Counted from the stretch's first letter, positions 15,689-25,370 are shown. The stretch: 59,337 bases of DNA from Denitrificimonas caeni (GCF_905120345.1 NZ_CAJHOA010000010.1:1-59337), one strand, 5' to 3'. Made by a program: numbers and translations. The notes: a model not told the origin generated them from the sequence alone.

Positions 15689-16913
15689 AAACTAACTCCT
15701 CGTTTTCAACGACTTCCTCAATGACGCGGCTCTGGATCAAGCGCTCAAACGCACTGCCATCCATACGAGTCAGGTTAGGGATGTAACGTGAGTACACCTT
15801 GAATAGCATTTCAGTTGATGAATGCCCTAAGGTGCGAGCAACCCACTCAGGGTTTTCGCCAGAGGCAAGTAGTAACGTGGCCGCAGTGTGCCGTGTCTGA
15901 TAAGGCCGACGTTTTTTGAGATTTAATGCACGCAGCAATGGATACCAAACCCGCTTAGTCACATTGTTGTGATCGAGCGGCTTGGCTTCGCTGTTGCAAA
16001 ACACAAACTTACTCAACTTCCCCGTTGCTACATGCTGAGCTTTGAGTGCTTCATAGACAGGGCCAAACATGGGTATTTCGCGCTGAGAGCCGTCTGTTTT
16101 AGTGTATTCAGTCTCGCCATTGATTAACGTTTCACGCACTAAAATCTCACGCCTTTCGAAATCAACAAATTCCCATTTGAGTCCGTCGATTTCGCCAGTA
16201 CGCATGCCTGTATAAAAGCGTAGCAAGTAATAGTTGCGGTAATCCTCGCGGACGGTTTGCAGAATGGTTTCCACCTCTGTCAGTGAGAAAGGCTCGATAT
16301 GCACCTTTTGCAGTTTTAGTGGTTTGATATTGCGGAACGGGTTTTCAAACTCATACCTGTCAGCTGCTTCAGTCAAAATCATTCGTAAGATGGTCATGTG
16401 ATTGTTGATCGACTTAGGTGACATTAAGCCGCTAGCGCCACGACCTTTACGACGCGCCATCTGGTTGCGTGCTTCAAGAATGTCGGCCTTAGTAACGTCA
16501 CCGGTGCGCTTGTTCTTAAAACTTGGCTTCAATGAGCTTTCGAGAATGGACTCCACATTGCGAGTGTGGGAGCTGCGCCATTGAATTTTTACTTCAAGAA
16601 ACCACTGGTCGGCAAAGTCTGAGAAGAGAGGGGTGTTTTTTTGCTTACAGTCCAAGTTAATGTCGTTACTTGCCTCAAATCCTGACATCTGCTTTTGTTG
16701 GATTTTTTTAAGGTTAAGGCTTCCTGGGAAAAACTCTGCGTAGTCCAATTCGTCCAAAAGAATTTTTGCCTGAACTTTTGATAGTAAAGCTTCTACTTGC
16801 TTCCGGTTTGCAGACGTATCAGTAAGTATTGTTTGCTCGCGGCAGCGATGACCTGCATACATGAAGTCAAGGTAGAGCTTGCCGGTTTCTTTTCGAACCC
16901 TGACTTTAGACAT
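15675..16913 (-). CDS. Tyrosine-type site-specific recombinase (integrase)
   Basis: A 412-residue integrase. The N-terminal part has an Arm-DNA-binding-like region and a SAM-like core-binding domain (FADQWFLEVKIQW...). The catalytic domain shows arginine in YTGMRTGEIDGLKWEF, the histidine/arginine box QTRHTAATLLL, the LGHSS motif and tyrosine about residue 374 in FKVYSRYIP. I start at ATG 16913 because upstream sequence belongs to another frame's gene. It overlaps the excisionase-like gene by eight bases. It lies 830 bases from tRNA-fMet, which together with the repeats at 17634-17662 suggests integration at that tRNA gene. Confidence 0.92.
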   Translation of the reverse strand: MSKVRVRKETGKLYLDFMYAGHRCREQTILTDTSANRKQVEALLSKVQAKILLDELDYAEFFPGSLNLKKIQQKQMSGFEASNDINLDCKQKNTPLFSDFADQWFLEVKIQWRSSHTRNVESILESSLKPSFKNKRTGDVTKADILEARNQMARRKGRGASGLMSPKSINNHMTILRMILTEAADRYEFENPFRNIKPLKLQKVHIEPFSLTEVETILQTVREDYRNYYLLRFYTGMRTGEIDGLKWEFVDFERREILVRETLINGETEYTKTDGSQREIPMFGPVYEALKAQHVATGKLSKFVFCNSEAKPLDHNNVTKRVWYPLLRALNLKKRRPYQTRHTAATLLLASGENPEWVARTLGHSSTEMLFKVYSRYIPNLTRMDGSAFERLIQSRVIEEVVENEELVYETE

Positions 16914-17151
16914 GGCAGAAGCCTCCATTAGCCATTGGAATAGCCAAACGCTCATGCTTTTTAGCACCGCTAAGCATTTCCTTTTCAACAGCTTCCCATA
17001 GGAAAAGTATTTTCCTGCGGCCAAATGGTTTGATGTAATGCAGACCCTCAAGCAGAACAGTATCCTTCAGCGACTGCCTAATGGTTCGGCAGTCATACTT
17101 GATACGCTCGGCCAGTTCCTCAGTAGTCAGATATGTGTATGAAGTGCTCAT
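16906..17151 (-). CDS. Excisionase-like helix-turn-helix protein
   Basis: An 81-residue protein reading YLTTEELAERIKYDCRTIRQSL, a MerR/AlpA-like helix-turn-helix, then HYIKPFGRRKILFLWEAVEKEM, the wing and pocket usual in excisionase-type DNA-binding proteins. It is first in the xis-int-HD operon and overlaps the integrase start by eight bases. The likely role is directionality control of the recombinase or its expression; this is inferred from size and position. Confidence 0.75.
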   Translation of the reverse strand: MSTSYTYLTTEELAERIKYDCRTIRQSLKDTVLLEGLHYIKPFGRRKILFLWEAVEKEMLSGAKKHERLAIPMANGGFCHV

Positions 17152-17247
17152 CGCATTCTTCCTCTTGCTAGTTTATCCTAGATGATTAAAAGACGTTTCT
17201 AATAACGAAATGTCATCTTGAGTCACATATTACGCGACAGAATTGCA

Positions 17248-17277
17248 TTTACAAGCGCTTTTTGTCATTTAGAATGA
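17248..17277 (+). promoter_or_regulatory. Promoter and possible operator of the XRE gene
   Basis: TTTACA at 17248-17253 and TAGAAT at 17270-17275 are 16 bases apart. The palindromic arms TCATT (17265-17269) and AATGA (17273-17277) enclose the -10, a plausible autorepression site for the regulator or for the divergent excisionase-like protein. Confidence 0.55.
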
Positions 17278-17301
17278 TATTTTTACACTTGAGGTGATTT
17301 T

Positions 17302-17514
17302 ATGGTTCGTTGCCACCTTGCTCGCATGATGGGCGAGCACAAGATGAACATTGCTGATGTAGCTAGGGAGACAGGTTTAAACCGAAATACGGTGACTCTT
17401 CTTTATAAAGAAACTGCACAGCGAATTGAGCTTGATGCGCTCGACAAGCTATGCAAACTGTTTCAGTGCGAGGTCAGCGATTTGCTGGAGTACTTACCAG
17501 ATAAGACAGAATAG
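17302..17514 (+). CDS. XRE/Cro-CI type transcriptional regulator
   Basis: A 70-residue single-domain regulator with the helix-turn-helix NIADVARETGLNRNTVTLLY and the C-terminal LDKLCKLFQCEVSDLLEY segment typical of YozG-type Cro/CI proteins. ATG at 17302 with GAGGTG upstream. It is divergent from the xis-int operon with 150 bases between the starts, as in lysogeny-type switches of integrative elements. It probably represses excision functions; not shown. Confidence 0.85.
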   Translation: MVRCHLARMMGEHKMNIADVARETGLNRNTVTLLYKETAQRIELDALDKLCKLFQCEVSDLLEYLPDKTE

Positions 17515-17573
17515 GCAGAAAGCAGCCAAGGATGGCTCAGCAATATACTGGCAAAAGGAGGTTGCTTAGGTGG

Positions 17574-17662
17574 TGTGACAAAAAAGACTTAAGGTCATTT
17601 TTGTGGAGTTGGGAAAAATCGGTGTGAGCGATTTGTCACACATGCGTCACAGAAGTGTCACA
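17574..17662. repeat. TGTCACA repeat array, candidate integrase arm or attachment region
   Basis: Three direct copies, TGTCACA (17634-17640), CGTCACA (17645-17651) and TGTCACA (17656-17662), are spaced exactly 11 bases apart, about one helical turn. An inverted copy TGTGACA lies at 17574-17580. The array is in the gene-free gap between the XRE gene and tRNA-fMet, where attachment-site arm repeats would be expected. Confidence 0.55.
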
Positions 17663-17702
17663 GAGCCTTTTTAGGCGATTTTTAAGATGTGAATTACAGG
17701 CA

Positions 17703-17739
17703 TAAAAAAAGCCCTAACTTATTGAAAGTTAAGGCTTTA
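17703..17739 (-). terminator. Terminator of tRNA-fMet
   Basis: On the minus strand AAAGCCTTAACTT pairs with AAGTTAGGGCTTT around TCAAT and is followed by a run of T. It begins six bases past the tRNA CCA end. Confidence 0.8.
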
Positions 17740-17744
17740 GTATC

Positions 17745-17821
<77 letters not shown>

Positions 17822-17869
17822 CCGATAAGTATACGCACTTTTCGAGATGTGTCAAAACTTATTTTAAAA

Positions 17870-18400
17870 TCAATCGTTTAGACGCGAGTTACGTAGCTTA
17901 ATACGTTTTTTCCAGCTGTGGTTGACCCACCAACGCCAATATAAAACTGTACTGCTATAACCTATCACGGCAAGCGCCAACCCCATCGTAAAAGAGCCTA
18001 AATATAACGGCTGCCAGTGCGTGGTGGTGACCTCTAAAATCCAGCTAAGGCTGATTTTTTCAGGTAAATGCAAGGTGGGTGTATTGAGTAGCCATGCGCC
18101 CAGTTTATAGTTGGCGTAAAACACTGGTGGCATGGTAATCGGGTTGGTTAACCAGACTAAACCGACAGAAATGGGTAGGTTGGCGCGAACAGGAATCGCC
18201 AAAAAAGCCGCAGCAAACATTTGCATCGGCATTGGGATCATCGCCCAAAATAAACCTACAGCAACTGCACGCGCCACAGAGTGACGGTTCAGATGCCATA
18301 AATTGGGATCATGAATAAGGCTGCCCAAAAAACGTAATGACGGATTATGTTTTAGTTTTTCTGGATCAGGCATGTATCGTTTAAACAGTTGACGAGGCAT
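17870..18400 (-). CDS. DUF2062 membrane protein
   Basis: A 176-residue protein with the DUF2062 signature: HSVARAVAVGLFWAMIPMPMQ, PISVGLVWLTNPITMPPVFY and a third hydrophobic segment near the C-terminus. It is an inner membrane protein of unknown role. In Pseudomonas the gene is beside comEC, divergently arranged as here. It is the first recognisable core gene to the right of the island. Confidence 0.88.
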   Translation of the reverse strand: MPRQLFKRYMPDPEKLKHNPSLRFLGSLIHDPNLWHLNRHSVARAVAVGLFWAMIPMPMQMFAAAFLAIPVRANLPISVGLVWLTNPITMPPVFYANYKLGAWLLNTPTLHLPEKISLSWILEVTTTHWQPLYLGSFTMGLALAVIGYSSTVLYWRWWVNHSWKKRIKLRNSRLND

Positions 18401-18539
18401 GAATTTTCTCTGACATGCTAAAGCTCATCTATTATGCATCTTATTCGCGCACGGTGCTGTCGCAGGGAGTGACAAAAGCACGAGAAAACGTGGTATTGAC
18501 GTGAATATTTGTTTGCAAATGCTACAGGGAGGTAGTGTT

Positions 18540-20774
18540 GTGCGTTTATCAGTGCTCGCTTTTATTTTTGGTCTGCTGGGGTTGCGCGGGTTACCTTGGC
18601 TGCCAAACTCGTCTTGGTTGTTGCTTTTTGTGCTTATGGCTCTGCTACTGTTGTTGAGTCGTTTGTATCTACTTGGCTTTGCTCTATTGGGTTTATCCTG
18701 GGCTTGCCTAAGTGCGCAGTGGGCGCTTGCTGATCAGCTCGCAACTGACTTGGACGGGCGCACGCTATGGATTGAAGGCATTGTCGTCGGCTTACCAGAA
18801 TGGCCGATCGTGCCGGGGCAGGCAGCGACGGTACGCTTCGAGCTGCAAGATGCTGTCTCGCGACGTGCCGAGTTACCCAAACGTATGCGTTTAGCATGGC
18901 GTACGCCACCCGTGCAGATCAAAGCCGGTGAACGCTGGCGTTTAGCTGTACGCTTAAAACGTCCTGATGGCTCGCTGAATCCGCACGGTTTTGATTATCA
19001 AGCATGGCTGTTTGCTAAGCGTATTGGTGCCACAGGCTCAGTAAAAACGGGGCAGCGTTTAGTTACAGGGCAGGGGCTGCATCATTGGCGAGAACACATT
19101 AGAGAGCGTTTACAACGTTATGCGCCAAAACAGGCTCAAGGTGTTATGGCCGCGCTGGTGCTTGGTGATAGCTCGGGTCTAAGTGCACAGCAGTGGCAAA
19201 CACTCCAGACCACCGGCACAGTGCACTTAATGGTAATTTCTGGCCAGCATATTAGTTTGATTGCGCTGATCGCCTATGGGGCTGTGGTGTGGCTGGTGCG
19301 GTTAGGTTGGTGGCCATCGCGGATCCCATGGCTGCCGGTCGCTTGTGTGCTGTCGATGTCTGCAGCACTGGCCTATGGTGCTTTTGCAGGTTTTGCTGTG
19401 CCGGTCCAGCGTGCTTGTATTATGGTGATGGTTGCTTTGTTATGGCGTTGGCGTTTTCAACGTTTAAGTGCGTGGACGGCTTATTTAGCTGCCTTATGTC
19501 TAGTGTTAGTGTATGAGCCTTTAGTTGTTTTGCAGGCTGGTTTTTGGTTGTCGTTTACTGCGGTAGGGGCGTTGGTCTTAGCTTTTTCAGCACGCTTAGG
19601 ACCGTGGCGCTGGTGGCATATCATGGGGCGAACGCAATGGATTGCAGCGATTGGCTTGGCGCCTTTTTTATTAGCTTTAAGTTTACCCGTCAGTATGATG
19701 GGGCCTGTGGCTAATATTTTTGCTGTGCCGTGGTTGAGCTTAATAGCCTTGCCGCTCACTCTGCTGGGTACTTTGTTGTTGCCATGGCCCGCTCTTGCTG
19801 CTTGGGTTTTAAGTGTGGCTGGCTGGTGCTTGCAGTCTATGTTCATTACTCTCGACTGGTTTGCTCAAGGCTGGCCGGCTTGGCAGGGTGGTGGTGTTTC
19901 AACAGTCGCTTTACTGCTCGCCTTGCTCGGCGTCTTATGTTTTATATTACCGCGCCCACTGTTGCCCTTATCCGCAGGCTTAGCGCTCTGTTTGCCGTTA
20001 ATCAATCCTAGTCACCAACAGTTGGTTGATGGCGAGGCGCAAGTATGGGTGTTAGATGTGGGTCAAGGACAGGCGGTTTGGGTGAAAACGGCACACCACA
20101 GCCTCTTATATGATGCTGGACCTTTAACCTCAGGTTTTGATTCTGGTGAGCGTATTGTGTTGCCGGTGTTACGCGGTTTTTATCAAACCCATTTAGATCA
20201 ACTGCTGATTTCACATGCTGATACTGATCATGCTGGCGGCGCGCAGGCCATTCTTGATGCTGTGACTGTTGCGCAAGTCGTGAGCGGTCAGCCAACAGAG
20301 CATCCTGCACACCTATCTGCGCAAACCTGTACCGAGCAGCAGTGGCATTGGGATGGTGTCTGGTTTTGGCGCTGGCAGTGGCGTAACGCTAAAGATAGCA
20401 ATCAGCAATCCTGTGTATTACTGATTGCTGCGCAAGGTGAGCGCTTACTGTTAACCGGTGATTTAGATGCAGCTGGCGAAGCCGCTTTATTAGCCGACTG
20501 GCCTTGGATAAAAGCCGATTGGCTGATAGTCGGACACCATGGTAGTCGCACCTCAAGCTCGCGACGCTTTGTGCAAGCTATTAGTCCTCGATATGCTGTG
20601 ATTTCTCGGGGTAAACATAATAGTTATGGTCATCCACACCCGCAAGTATTAGCCAACTTAGAGCGTGAGCAGGTGCGTATTTATGACACGGCGGTTGATA
20701 AAGCTGTGCTGGTTTATTTAGGTCACTATAAAGAGCCTTGGACAATGGCCATGCAATTACGCTTTTGGCGCTAA
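18540..20774 (+). CDS. comEC: ComEC/Rec2 DNA internalisation channel
   Basis: A 744-residue protein with N-terminal membrane helices and an OB-like DUF4131 domain, a multi-helix competence domain (TGTVHLMVISGQHI), and a C-terminal metallo-beta-lactamase-like domain with SHADTDHAGG and GHHGSRTSS. ComEC carries single-stranded DNA across the inner membrane in natural transformation. I start at GTG 18540 because GGGAGG lies directly upstream; the frame is open from a GTG at 18501. It appears full length, which suggests the strain could be competent. Confidence 0.93.
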   Translation: MRLSVLAFIFGLLGLRGLPWLPNSSWLLLFVLMALLLLLSRLYLLGFALLGLSWACLSAQWALADQLATDLDGRTLWIEGIVVGLPEWPIVPGQAATVRFELQDAVSRRAELPKRMRLAWRTPPVQIKAGERWRLAVRLKRPDGSLNPHGFDYQAWLFAKRIGATGSVKTGQRLVTGQGLHHWREHIRERLQRYAPKQAQGVMAALVLGDSSGLSAQQWQTLQTTGTVHLMVISGQHISLIALIAYGAVVWLVRLGWWPSRIPWLPVACVLSMSAALAYGAFAGFAVPVQRACIMVMVALLWRWRFQRLSAWTAYLAALCLVLVYEPLVVLQAGFWLSFTAVGALVLAFSARLGPWRWWHIMGRTQWIAAIGLAPFLLALSLPVSMMGPVANIFAVPWLSLIALPLTLLGTLLLPWPALAAWVLSVAGWCLQSMFITLDWFAQGWPAWQGGGVSTVALLLALLGVLCFILPRPLLPLSAGLALCLPLINPSHQQLVDGEAQVWVLDVGQGQAVWVKTAHHSLLYDAGPLTSGFDSGERIVLPVLRGFYQTHLDQLLISHADTDHAGGAQAILDAVTVAQVVSGQPTEHPAHLSAQTCTEQQWHWDGVWFWRWQWRNAKDSNQQSCVLLIAAQGERLLLTGDLDAAGEAALLADWPWIKADWLIVGHHGSRTSSSRRFVQAISPRYAVISRGKHNSYGHPHPQVLANLEREQVRIYDTAVDKAVLVYLGHYKEPWTMAMQLRFWR

Positions 20775-20849
20775 AATGCGCAGGCTTACGTACGGTGTAG
20801 CGGTTAGCCTGTGCTAAAGTTAGCAAAACTTATTTTTGGAGTCGCTATT

Positions 20850-21482
20850 GTGTGGGAACTGATCAAGTCAGGCGGTTGGATTATGCTGCCTATTGTGTTG
20901 TGTTCAATTATTGCAGTTGCCATCATCGCTGAGCGTTTATGGACATTACGCGCCTCGCGAATCAGTCCTCCGCTGTTGCTGGGCCAAGTCTGGCGCTGGG
21001 TGCAGGCTAAGCAAATGGATAAAGATAAGTTTAATCAGTTACGTGAAGGCTCTCCTCTGGGCCAGATCCTCGCTGCTGGCTTAGCAAATTCACGCTACGG
21101 TCGCGAGATGATGAAAGAAAGTATTCAAGAAGCAGGCTCCAAGGTGGTCAATGAACTGGAGCGCTATTTGACGCCATTGGGTACGATTGCCGCGATTACA
21201 CCGTTGCTGGGCTTGCTCGGTACGGTATTGGGGATGATTGAGATTTTTGGTGCTTTTATGAACTCAGGTATGGCCAATGCTCCACAGTTGGCTGGCGGCA
21301 TTGCTAAAGCCTTGGTGACCACTGCGGCTGGTTTGATTGTGGCTATTCCAGCGGTGTTCTTCCACCGGTTTTTACAGCGCCGAGTGGATGAATTGGTGGT
21401 CAATATGGAGCAAGAAGCGATTAAATTGGTTGAGGTTGTACAGGGCAATCGTGAGGTTGAGTTGAGTGAGGATCAGGTGTGA
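20850..21482 (+). CDS. exbB: MotA/TolQ/ExbB proton channel family protein
   Basis: A 210-residue protein with three membrane helices and the family signature GTIAAITPLLGLLGTVLGMIE followed by GIAKALVTTAAGLIVAIPA. With the next protein it forms a proton-driven complex that energises TonB-type or related envelope processes. The start is GTG 20850 (GGAG eight bases upstream). It overlaps exbD by four bases. Confidence 0.9.
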   Translation: MWELIKSGGWIMLPIVLCSIIAVAIIAERLWTLRASRISPPLLLGQVWRWVQAKQMDKDKFNQLREGSPLGQILAAGLANSRYGREMMKESIQEAGSKVVNELERYLTPLGTIAAITPLLGLLGTVLGMIEIFGAFMNSGMANAPQLAGGIAKALVTTAAGLIVAIPAVFFHRFLQRRVDELVVNMEQEAIKLVEVVQGNREVELSEDQV

Positions 21483-21901
21483 AATTCCCTCGTAAACCCC
21501 GTGAGCCGGTTGATATCAACTTAGCTCCACTGATTGATGTGGTGTTTATCCTCTTGCTGTTTTTTGTCGTGACGACAACCTTTAACCGTGAAACTCAGCT
21601 TAAAGTTGATTTACCAGAAGCCGTTAGTGGCACGCCACCAGAAGTTGTCACCATTCCGCTTGAGATTTTAGTGGCGGTGGATGGCTCCTTTGCTTTAAAT
21701 GGCAAAAGTTTAAGTAAAAATGATTTGAGTACACTAATGGAAGCACTGCGTATTGAGTCCGGCGGTGATCAAAGCTTACCGATCATGCTAAGTGCTGATG
21801 CTAAAGCACCTTATCAGGCGGTCGTTACCGCAATGGATGCGGCGTCTAAGCTGGGCTTTGCCCATTTGCGCATTACTACGGTTGAGGCTCAGGCTGAATA
21901 G
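21479..21901 (+). CDS. exbD: ExbD/TolR family protein
   Basis: A 140-residue protein with one N-terminal membrane helix carrying the conserved aspartate ([17 protein letters not shown]) and a periplasmic domain with the family-typical [13 protein letters not shown]. It partners the upstream ExbB protein. GTG start, coupled to exbB (GTGTGA) and to lpxK (TAGTG). Confidence 0.92.
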   Translation: MKFPRKPREPVDINLAPLIDVVFILLLFFVVTTTFNRETQLKVDLPEAVSGTPPEVVTIPLEILVAVDGSFALNGKSLSKNDLSTLMEALRIESGGDQSLPIMLSADAKAPYQAVVTAMDAASKLGFAHLRITTVEAQAE

Positions 21902-22902
21902 TGAAACTTGGCGACCGTATCGTGCAGGCTTGGTATCACGGGCATCCAGCGTTGTCTTTATTATGGCCGCTGGAACAACTGTACCGTTGGATTGTAAAAC
22001 GTAAACGAGCGCGATTTGTTAACGGTGACAGTGCAGCCTACCGTGCGTCAGTGCCGGTGATTGTGGTGGGTAATATCACCGTTGGTGGTACCGGTAAAAC
22101 GCCTTTAATTTTATGGTTGATTGAGCAGTGCCGCGTACGAGGTTTACGGGTGGGTGTGGTCAGTCGTGGTTATGGTGCATGTCCCGCTCATTTTCCGTGG
22201 ACGGTTAAGGCGACTGATTCAGCCGAGCAAGCGGGCGATGAGCCGTTGTTGATTGTGCAGCGCAGTGGCGTACCGTTAGTGATTGCCCCCGAGCGTGCGC
22301 AAGCGGTGCAGCAACTATTGGCTGAGCACAGCGTTGATATTATTTTGTCCGATGATGGTTTGCAGCATTATGGTTTAGCGCGTGATTTAGAGCTGGTGCT
22401 GATTGATGCGGCGCGCGGTCTTGGCAATCAACGTTGTTTGCCCGCCGGGCCGTTGCGTGAGCCCGTTGAGCGTTTGCACAGTGTCGATGCTGTGCTCTTC
22501 AATGGCGCGCTGCAAGACAGTACCAGTGGTTTTGCTATGCAACTGCAACCGACCGAACTGGTGCATGTGCGCAGTGGCCGCCGTGAGCCATTAAGTTACT
22601 TCCCTGCTCAGCAAAAAATGCATGCCGTGGCCGGAATTGGCAACCCGCAGCGTTTCTTCAAGACGCTTGAAGGGTTAAACTGGCAAACCATTGCCCATGC
22701 CTTTGCGGATCACGCGCAGTTTACCGCGCAAGATTTGCAATTTGCTGATGATTTACCGGTTGTCATGACCGAAAAAGATGCGGTGAAGTGCCGTGAGTTT
22801 GCCGCAGATAATTGTTGGTATTTAGCGGTAGCAGCACAGCCTTCACCTGCTTTTGCGCGCTGGTTTACTGAGCAGCTAAAGCGTTTATTGACTGATTCGT
22901 GA
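21901..22902 (+). CDS. lpxK: Tetraacyldisaccharide 4'-kinase
   Basis: A 333-residue membrane-associated kinase that phosphorylates the lipid A disaccharide precursor at the 4' position. The P-loop is [14 protein letters not shown]; further family segments are [30 protein letters not shown] and [12 protein letters not shown] start overlapping the exbD stop. The neighbours KdsB and MurB belong to the same envelope theme. Confidence 0.95.
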   Translation: MKLGDRIVQAWYHGHPALSLLWPLEQLYRWIVKRKRARFVNGDSAAYRASVPVIVVGNITVGGTGKTPLILWLIEQCRVRGLRVGVVSRGYGACPAHFPWTVKATDSAEQAGDEPLLIVQRSGVPLVIAPERAQAVQQLLAEHSVDIILSDDGLQHYGLARDLELVLIDAARGLGNQRCLPAGPLREPVERLHSVDAVLFNGALQDSTSGFAMQLQPTELVHVRSGRREPLSYFPAQQKMHAVAGIGNPQRFFKTLEGLNWQTIAHAFADHAQFTAQDLQFADDLPVVMTEKDAVKCREFAADNCWYLAVAAQPSPAFARWFTEQLKRLLTDS

Positions 22903-22915
22903 TGAGGATATGCTG

Positions 22916-23098
22916 ATGGACCCGAAACTTTTAGATATTTTAGCCTGCCCGTTATGCAAAAGTGCGCTGCAACTCAATGCCGATAAAACTGAGTTGTGGT
23001 GCAAGGCTGATGGTTTAGCTTTTCCAATTCGTGATGATATTCCAGTGATGCTGGAAACCGAAGCACGTACTTTAAGTAATGATGAGCGTTTGGATTAA
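22916..23098 (+). CDS. ycaR: Trm112-like small protein (YcaR/UPF0434)
   Basis: A 60-residue protein with [14 protein letters not shown], a CPxC zinc-like half site, and [15 protein letters not shown]. It matches the YcaR/UPF0434 group that lies between lpxK and kdsB in gammaproteobacteria. I use the ATG at 22916; one at 22910 is in frame. The second cysteine pair is not complete. Confidence 0.9.
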   Translation: MDPKLLDILACPLCKSALQLNADKTELWCKADGLAFPIRDDIPVMLETEARTLSNDERLD

Positions 23099-23101
23099 AT
23101 C

Positions 23102-23869
23102 ATGAGCCAAGCTTTTAGTGTGGTGATTCCTGCTCGTTTTGCCTCTAGCCGCTTTCCTGGTAAGCCGTTGCAAGATATTGCCGGTATGCCAATGATTCAG
23201 CGGGTATGGCTGCAAGCGCAGAAAAGTGCGGCGCAGCAGGTGGTAATTGCCACTGATGATCAACGTATTTTTGCTGCTTGTCAGAGCTTTGGTGCACAGG
23301 TGTTGATGACTCGTGATGATCATGAATCAGGCACTGATCGTTTAGCTGAAGTGGTTGAGCAGTTGGGCTTGTCCAGTGATGCGATTGTGGTCAATGTGCA
23401 GGGTGATGAACCCTTGATTCCGCCAGCAGTGATTGATCAAGTGGCAGCAAATTTAGCGCGCTACACGCAAGCGTCGATGGCCACCTTAGCCGAACCGATC
23501 ACCGATATTGCCAGTGTGCTTAATCCGAACGTGGTGAAAGTCAGCACCGATGTGCAAGGCTATGCTTTGACTTTTAGCCGTGCGCCTGTGCCGTGGCCAC
23601 GTGATGCGTTTGCCAAGAGCCAAGACGTGATGCCTGCAGGTGTTGAGTTTCGTCGGCATATTGGTATTTATGCCTATCGTGCTGGTTTTTTAGCAGATTT
23701 TGTCGCCTGGGGCTCTTGTGCATTAGAATTGACCGAGTCCCTTGAGCAGTTGCGTGCCTTATGGAATGGTGCGCGTATTCATGTGGCTGATGCGCTTGAG
23801 GCACCGCCCGCAGGCGTTGACACGTTGGAAGATCTACAGCGTGTTCGACGTTATTTTGAGGAAAAGTAA
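23102..23869 (+). CDS. kdsB: 3-deoxy-manno-octulosonate cytidylyltransferase
   Basis: A 255-residue CMP-KDO synthetase activating KDO for lipopolysaccharide. It shows the nucleotide-binding start [28 protein letters not shown], and the C-terminal [12 protein letters not shown]. It lies three bases after ycaR and its stop overlaps the phosphatase gene start (TAATG). Confidence 0.96.
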   Translation: MSQAFSVVIPARFASSRFPGKPLQDIAGMPMIQRVWLQAQKSAAQQVVIATDDQRIFAACQSFGAQVLMTRDDHESGTDRLAEVVEQLGLSSDAIVVNVQGDEPLIPPAVIDQVAANLARYTQASMATLAEPITDIASVLNPNVVKVSTDVQGYALTFSRAPVPWPRDAFAKSQDVMPAGVEFRRHIGIYAYRAGFLADFVAWGSCALELTESLEQLRALWNGARIHVADALEAPPAGVDTLEDLQRVRRYFEEK

Positions 23870-24333
23870 TGAAGGTTCTTTTTGTCTGTTTAGGTAATAT
23901 TTGTCGCTCACCCACTGCCGAAGGGGTGTTTCGTCAGTATTTGGCTGACTCACCGCTGGCCAATAAGGTCAGTGTTGATTCCGCCGGCACGGCAGATTGG
24001 CATACCGGCAAAGCCCCAGATCCACGCACTTGTAGCGCAGCGCTCAAGCGTGGTTATGATTTGTCAAAGTTACAAGCTCGGCAAGTGACAGAGGCGGACT
24101 TCCATGCCTTTGATCTCATTTTGGCAATGGATAACAGTAACCTGGCCAACTTAGAAGCGCTGCGTCCGGCTAATAGTCGTGCCGAGCTGGACTTGCTATT
24201 GCAGCGTTATCAGCTGGCGCGCAATGAAGTGCCTGATCCGTACTATGGTGGTGAACAAGGTTTTGAAGAGGTTCTCGATTTGCTGGAAGGTGCCAGCCAG
24301 GCGCTGTTAGCTGAGCTGCAGGAGCGTGTGTGA
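23869..24333 (+). CDS. Low-molecular-weight protein tyrosine phosphatase
   Basis: A 154-residue cytoplasmic phosphatase with the catalytic P-loop VCLGNICRSPTAEG (C7 and R13) and the general-acid aspartate in VPDPYYGG. It overlaps murB by four bases. Members act on tyrosine-phosphorylated proteins or small phosphoesters; the target here is unknown. Confidence 0.93.
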   Translation: MKVLFVCLGNICRSPTAEGVFRQYLADSPLANKVSVDSAGTADWHTGKAPDPRTCSAALKRGYDLSKLQARQVTEADFHAFDLILAMDNSNLANLEALRPANSRAELDLLLQRYQLARNEVPDPYYGGEQGFEEVLDLLEGASQALLAELQERV

Positions 24334-25370
24334 GCTTGCTTATCGAAAGGGATGTCTCGCTTAAGCTTTACAACACCTTAGCTGTCGATGTGAGTGCGCG
24401 CTTTTTTGTTGCGGTGCACTCGCTAGAGCAACTGCAAGACGCGTTAGCCTGGGCCAAACAGCAGGGCGTCGCGGTGTTTTTACTGGGTGGTGGTAGTAAC
24501 TTGGTGTTGACCGCAGATCTACATGCGCTCGTGATCTATATCCAGTTACGCGGTATCCAGCTGCTCAGTGAAGATGCACATTCTGCGCAGATCGAAGTGC
24601 AGGCCGGTGAAAACTGGCATGCCTTTGTGCAGTGGAGTTTGGCGCAAGGCTTTAGTGGTTTAGAAAACCTCAGTTTAATTCCAGGCAGTGTCGGTGCTGC
24701 GCCCGTGCAAAATATTGGTGCTTATGGTGTTGAGCTAAAAGATCACCTGGAGAGTGTCTTAGTCTTGGATCGTGAGACTGGGCAAACCCAGCGTCTAAGC
24801 GCTGAGCAGTGCCAATTTGCCTATCGCGACAGTGTGTTTAAGCGCGAGTCAGGTCGGCGGGTGATTTTAAGTGTGATTTTTAAGTTGCCTAAACAGGCGA
24901 CCTTGCATTTGGATTATGGTCACCTGCGCAGTTATTTGGCCGAGCAGCAGGTGTTGCAGCCGACAGCGCAAGATGTCAGTCGTGCCGTTTGTGCCATTCG
25001 CGCCGAGAAACTGCCCGATCCACAACAGTTGGCGAACGCCGGTAGCTTCTTTAAAAACCCAGTCATCAGTGCTGAGCATGCGCAGCAACTTAAACAAAAC
25101 TATCCGGCTCTTGTCAGTTTTGCGCAAGACGATGGCTCAGTAAAATTAGCCGCTGGCTGGCTGATTGAGCAAGCAGGCTGGAAAGGTGTGCGTCAGGGCG
25201 ATGCTGGTGTGCACGCTAAACAAGCCTTGGTCTTGGTTAACTATGGTGGCGCAACCGGTATACAAATCCTTCAGCTGGCTGCGCAGATTCAGGCTGATAT
25301 TTTTCAGCGCTTTGCCGTTGAATTGGAAATCGAACCCAATGTGATGGGTCAGGTTAATACGCCAGCTTAG
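24330..25370 (+). CDS. murB: UDP-N-acetylenolpyruvoylglucosamine reductase
   Basis: A 346-residue flavoenzyme making UDP-MurNAc for peptidoglycan. It shows the FAD-binding LLGGGSNLVL, NLSLIPGSVGAAPVQNIGAY, the type I YRDSVFKRE segment, the serine in NAGSFFKNP and the glutamate in LEIEPNVMG. GTG start coupled to the phosphatase gene. Last gene of the exbB-to-murB run. Confidence 0.96.
   Translation: MSLLIERDVSLKLYNTLAVDVSARFFVAVHSLEQLQDALAWAKQQGVAVFLLGGGSNLVLTADLHALVIYIQLRGIQLLSEDAHSAQIEVQAGENWHAFVQWSLAQGFSGLENLSLIPGSVGAAPVQNIGAYGVELKDHLESVLVLDRETGQTQRLSAEQCQFAYRDSVFKRESGRRVILSVIFKLPKQATLHLDYGHLRSYLAEQQVLQPTAQDVSRAVCAIRAEKLPDPQQLANAGSFFKNPVISAEHAQQLKQNYPALVSFAQDDGSVKLAAGWLIEQAGWKGVRQGDAGVHAKQALVLVNYGGATGIQILQLAAQIQADIFQRFAVELEIEPNVMGQVNTPA

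Noticed and set aside
17574-17662. CRISPR array
   Set aside because: The repeat unit is 7 bases with 4-base gaps; no spacers and no cas genes. No CRISPR array was seen anywhere in the window.
17703-17739. Possible attachment-site duplicate next to tRNA-fMet
   Set aside because: The repeat is a simple terminator hairpin for the tRNA and shares no stretch with the tRNA 3' end.
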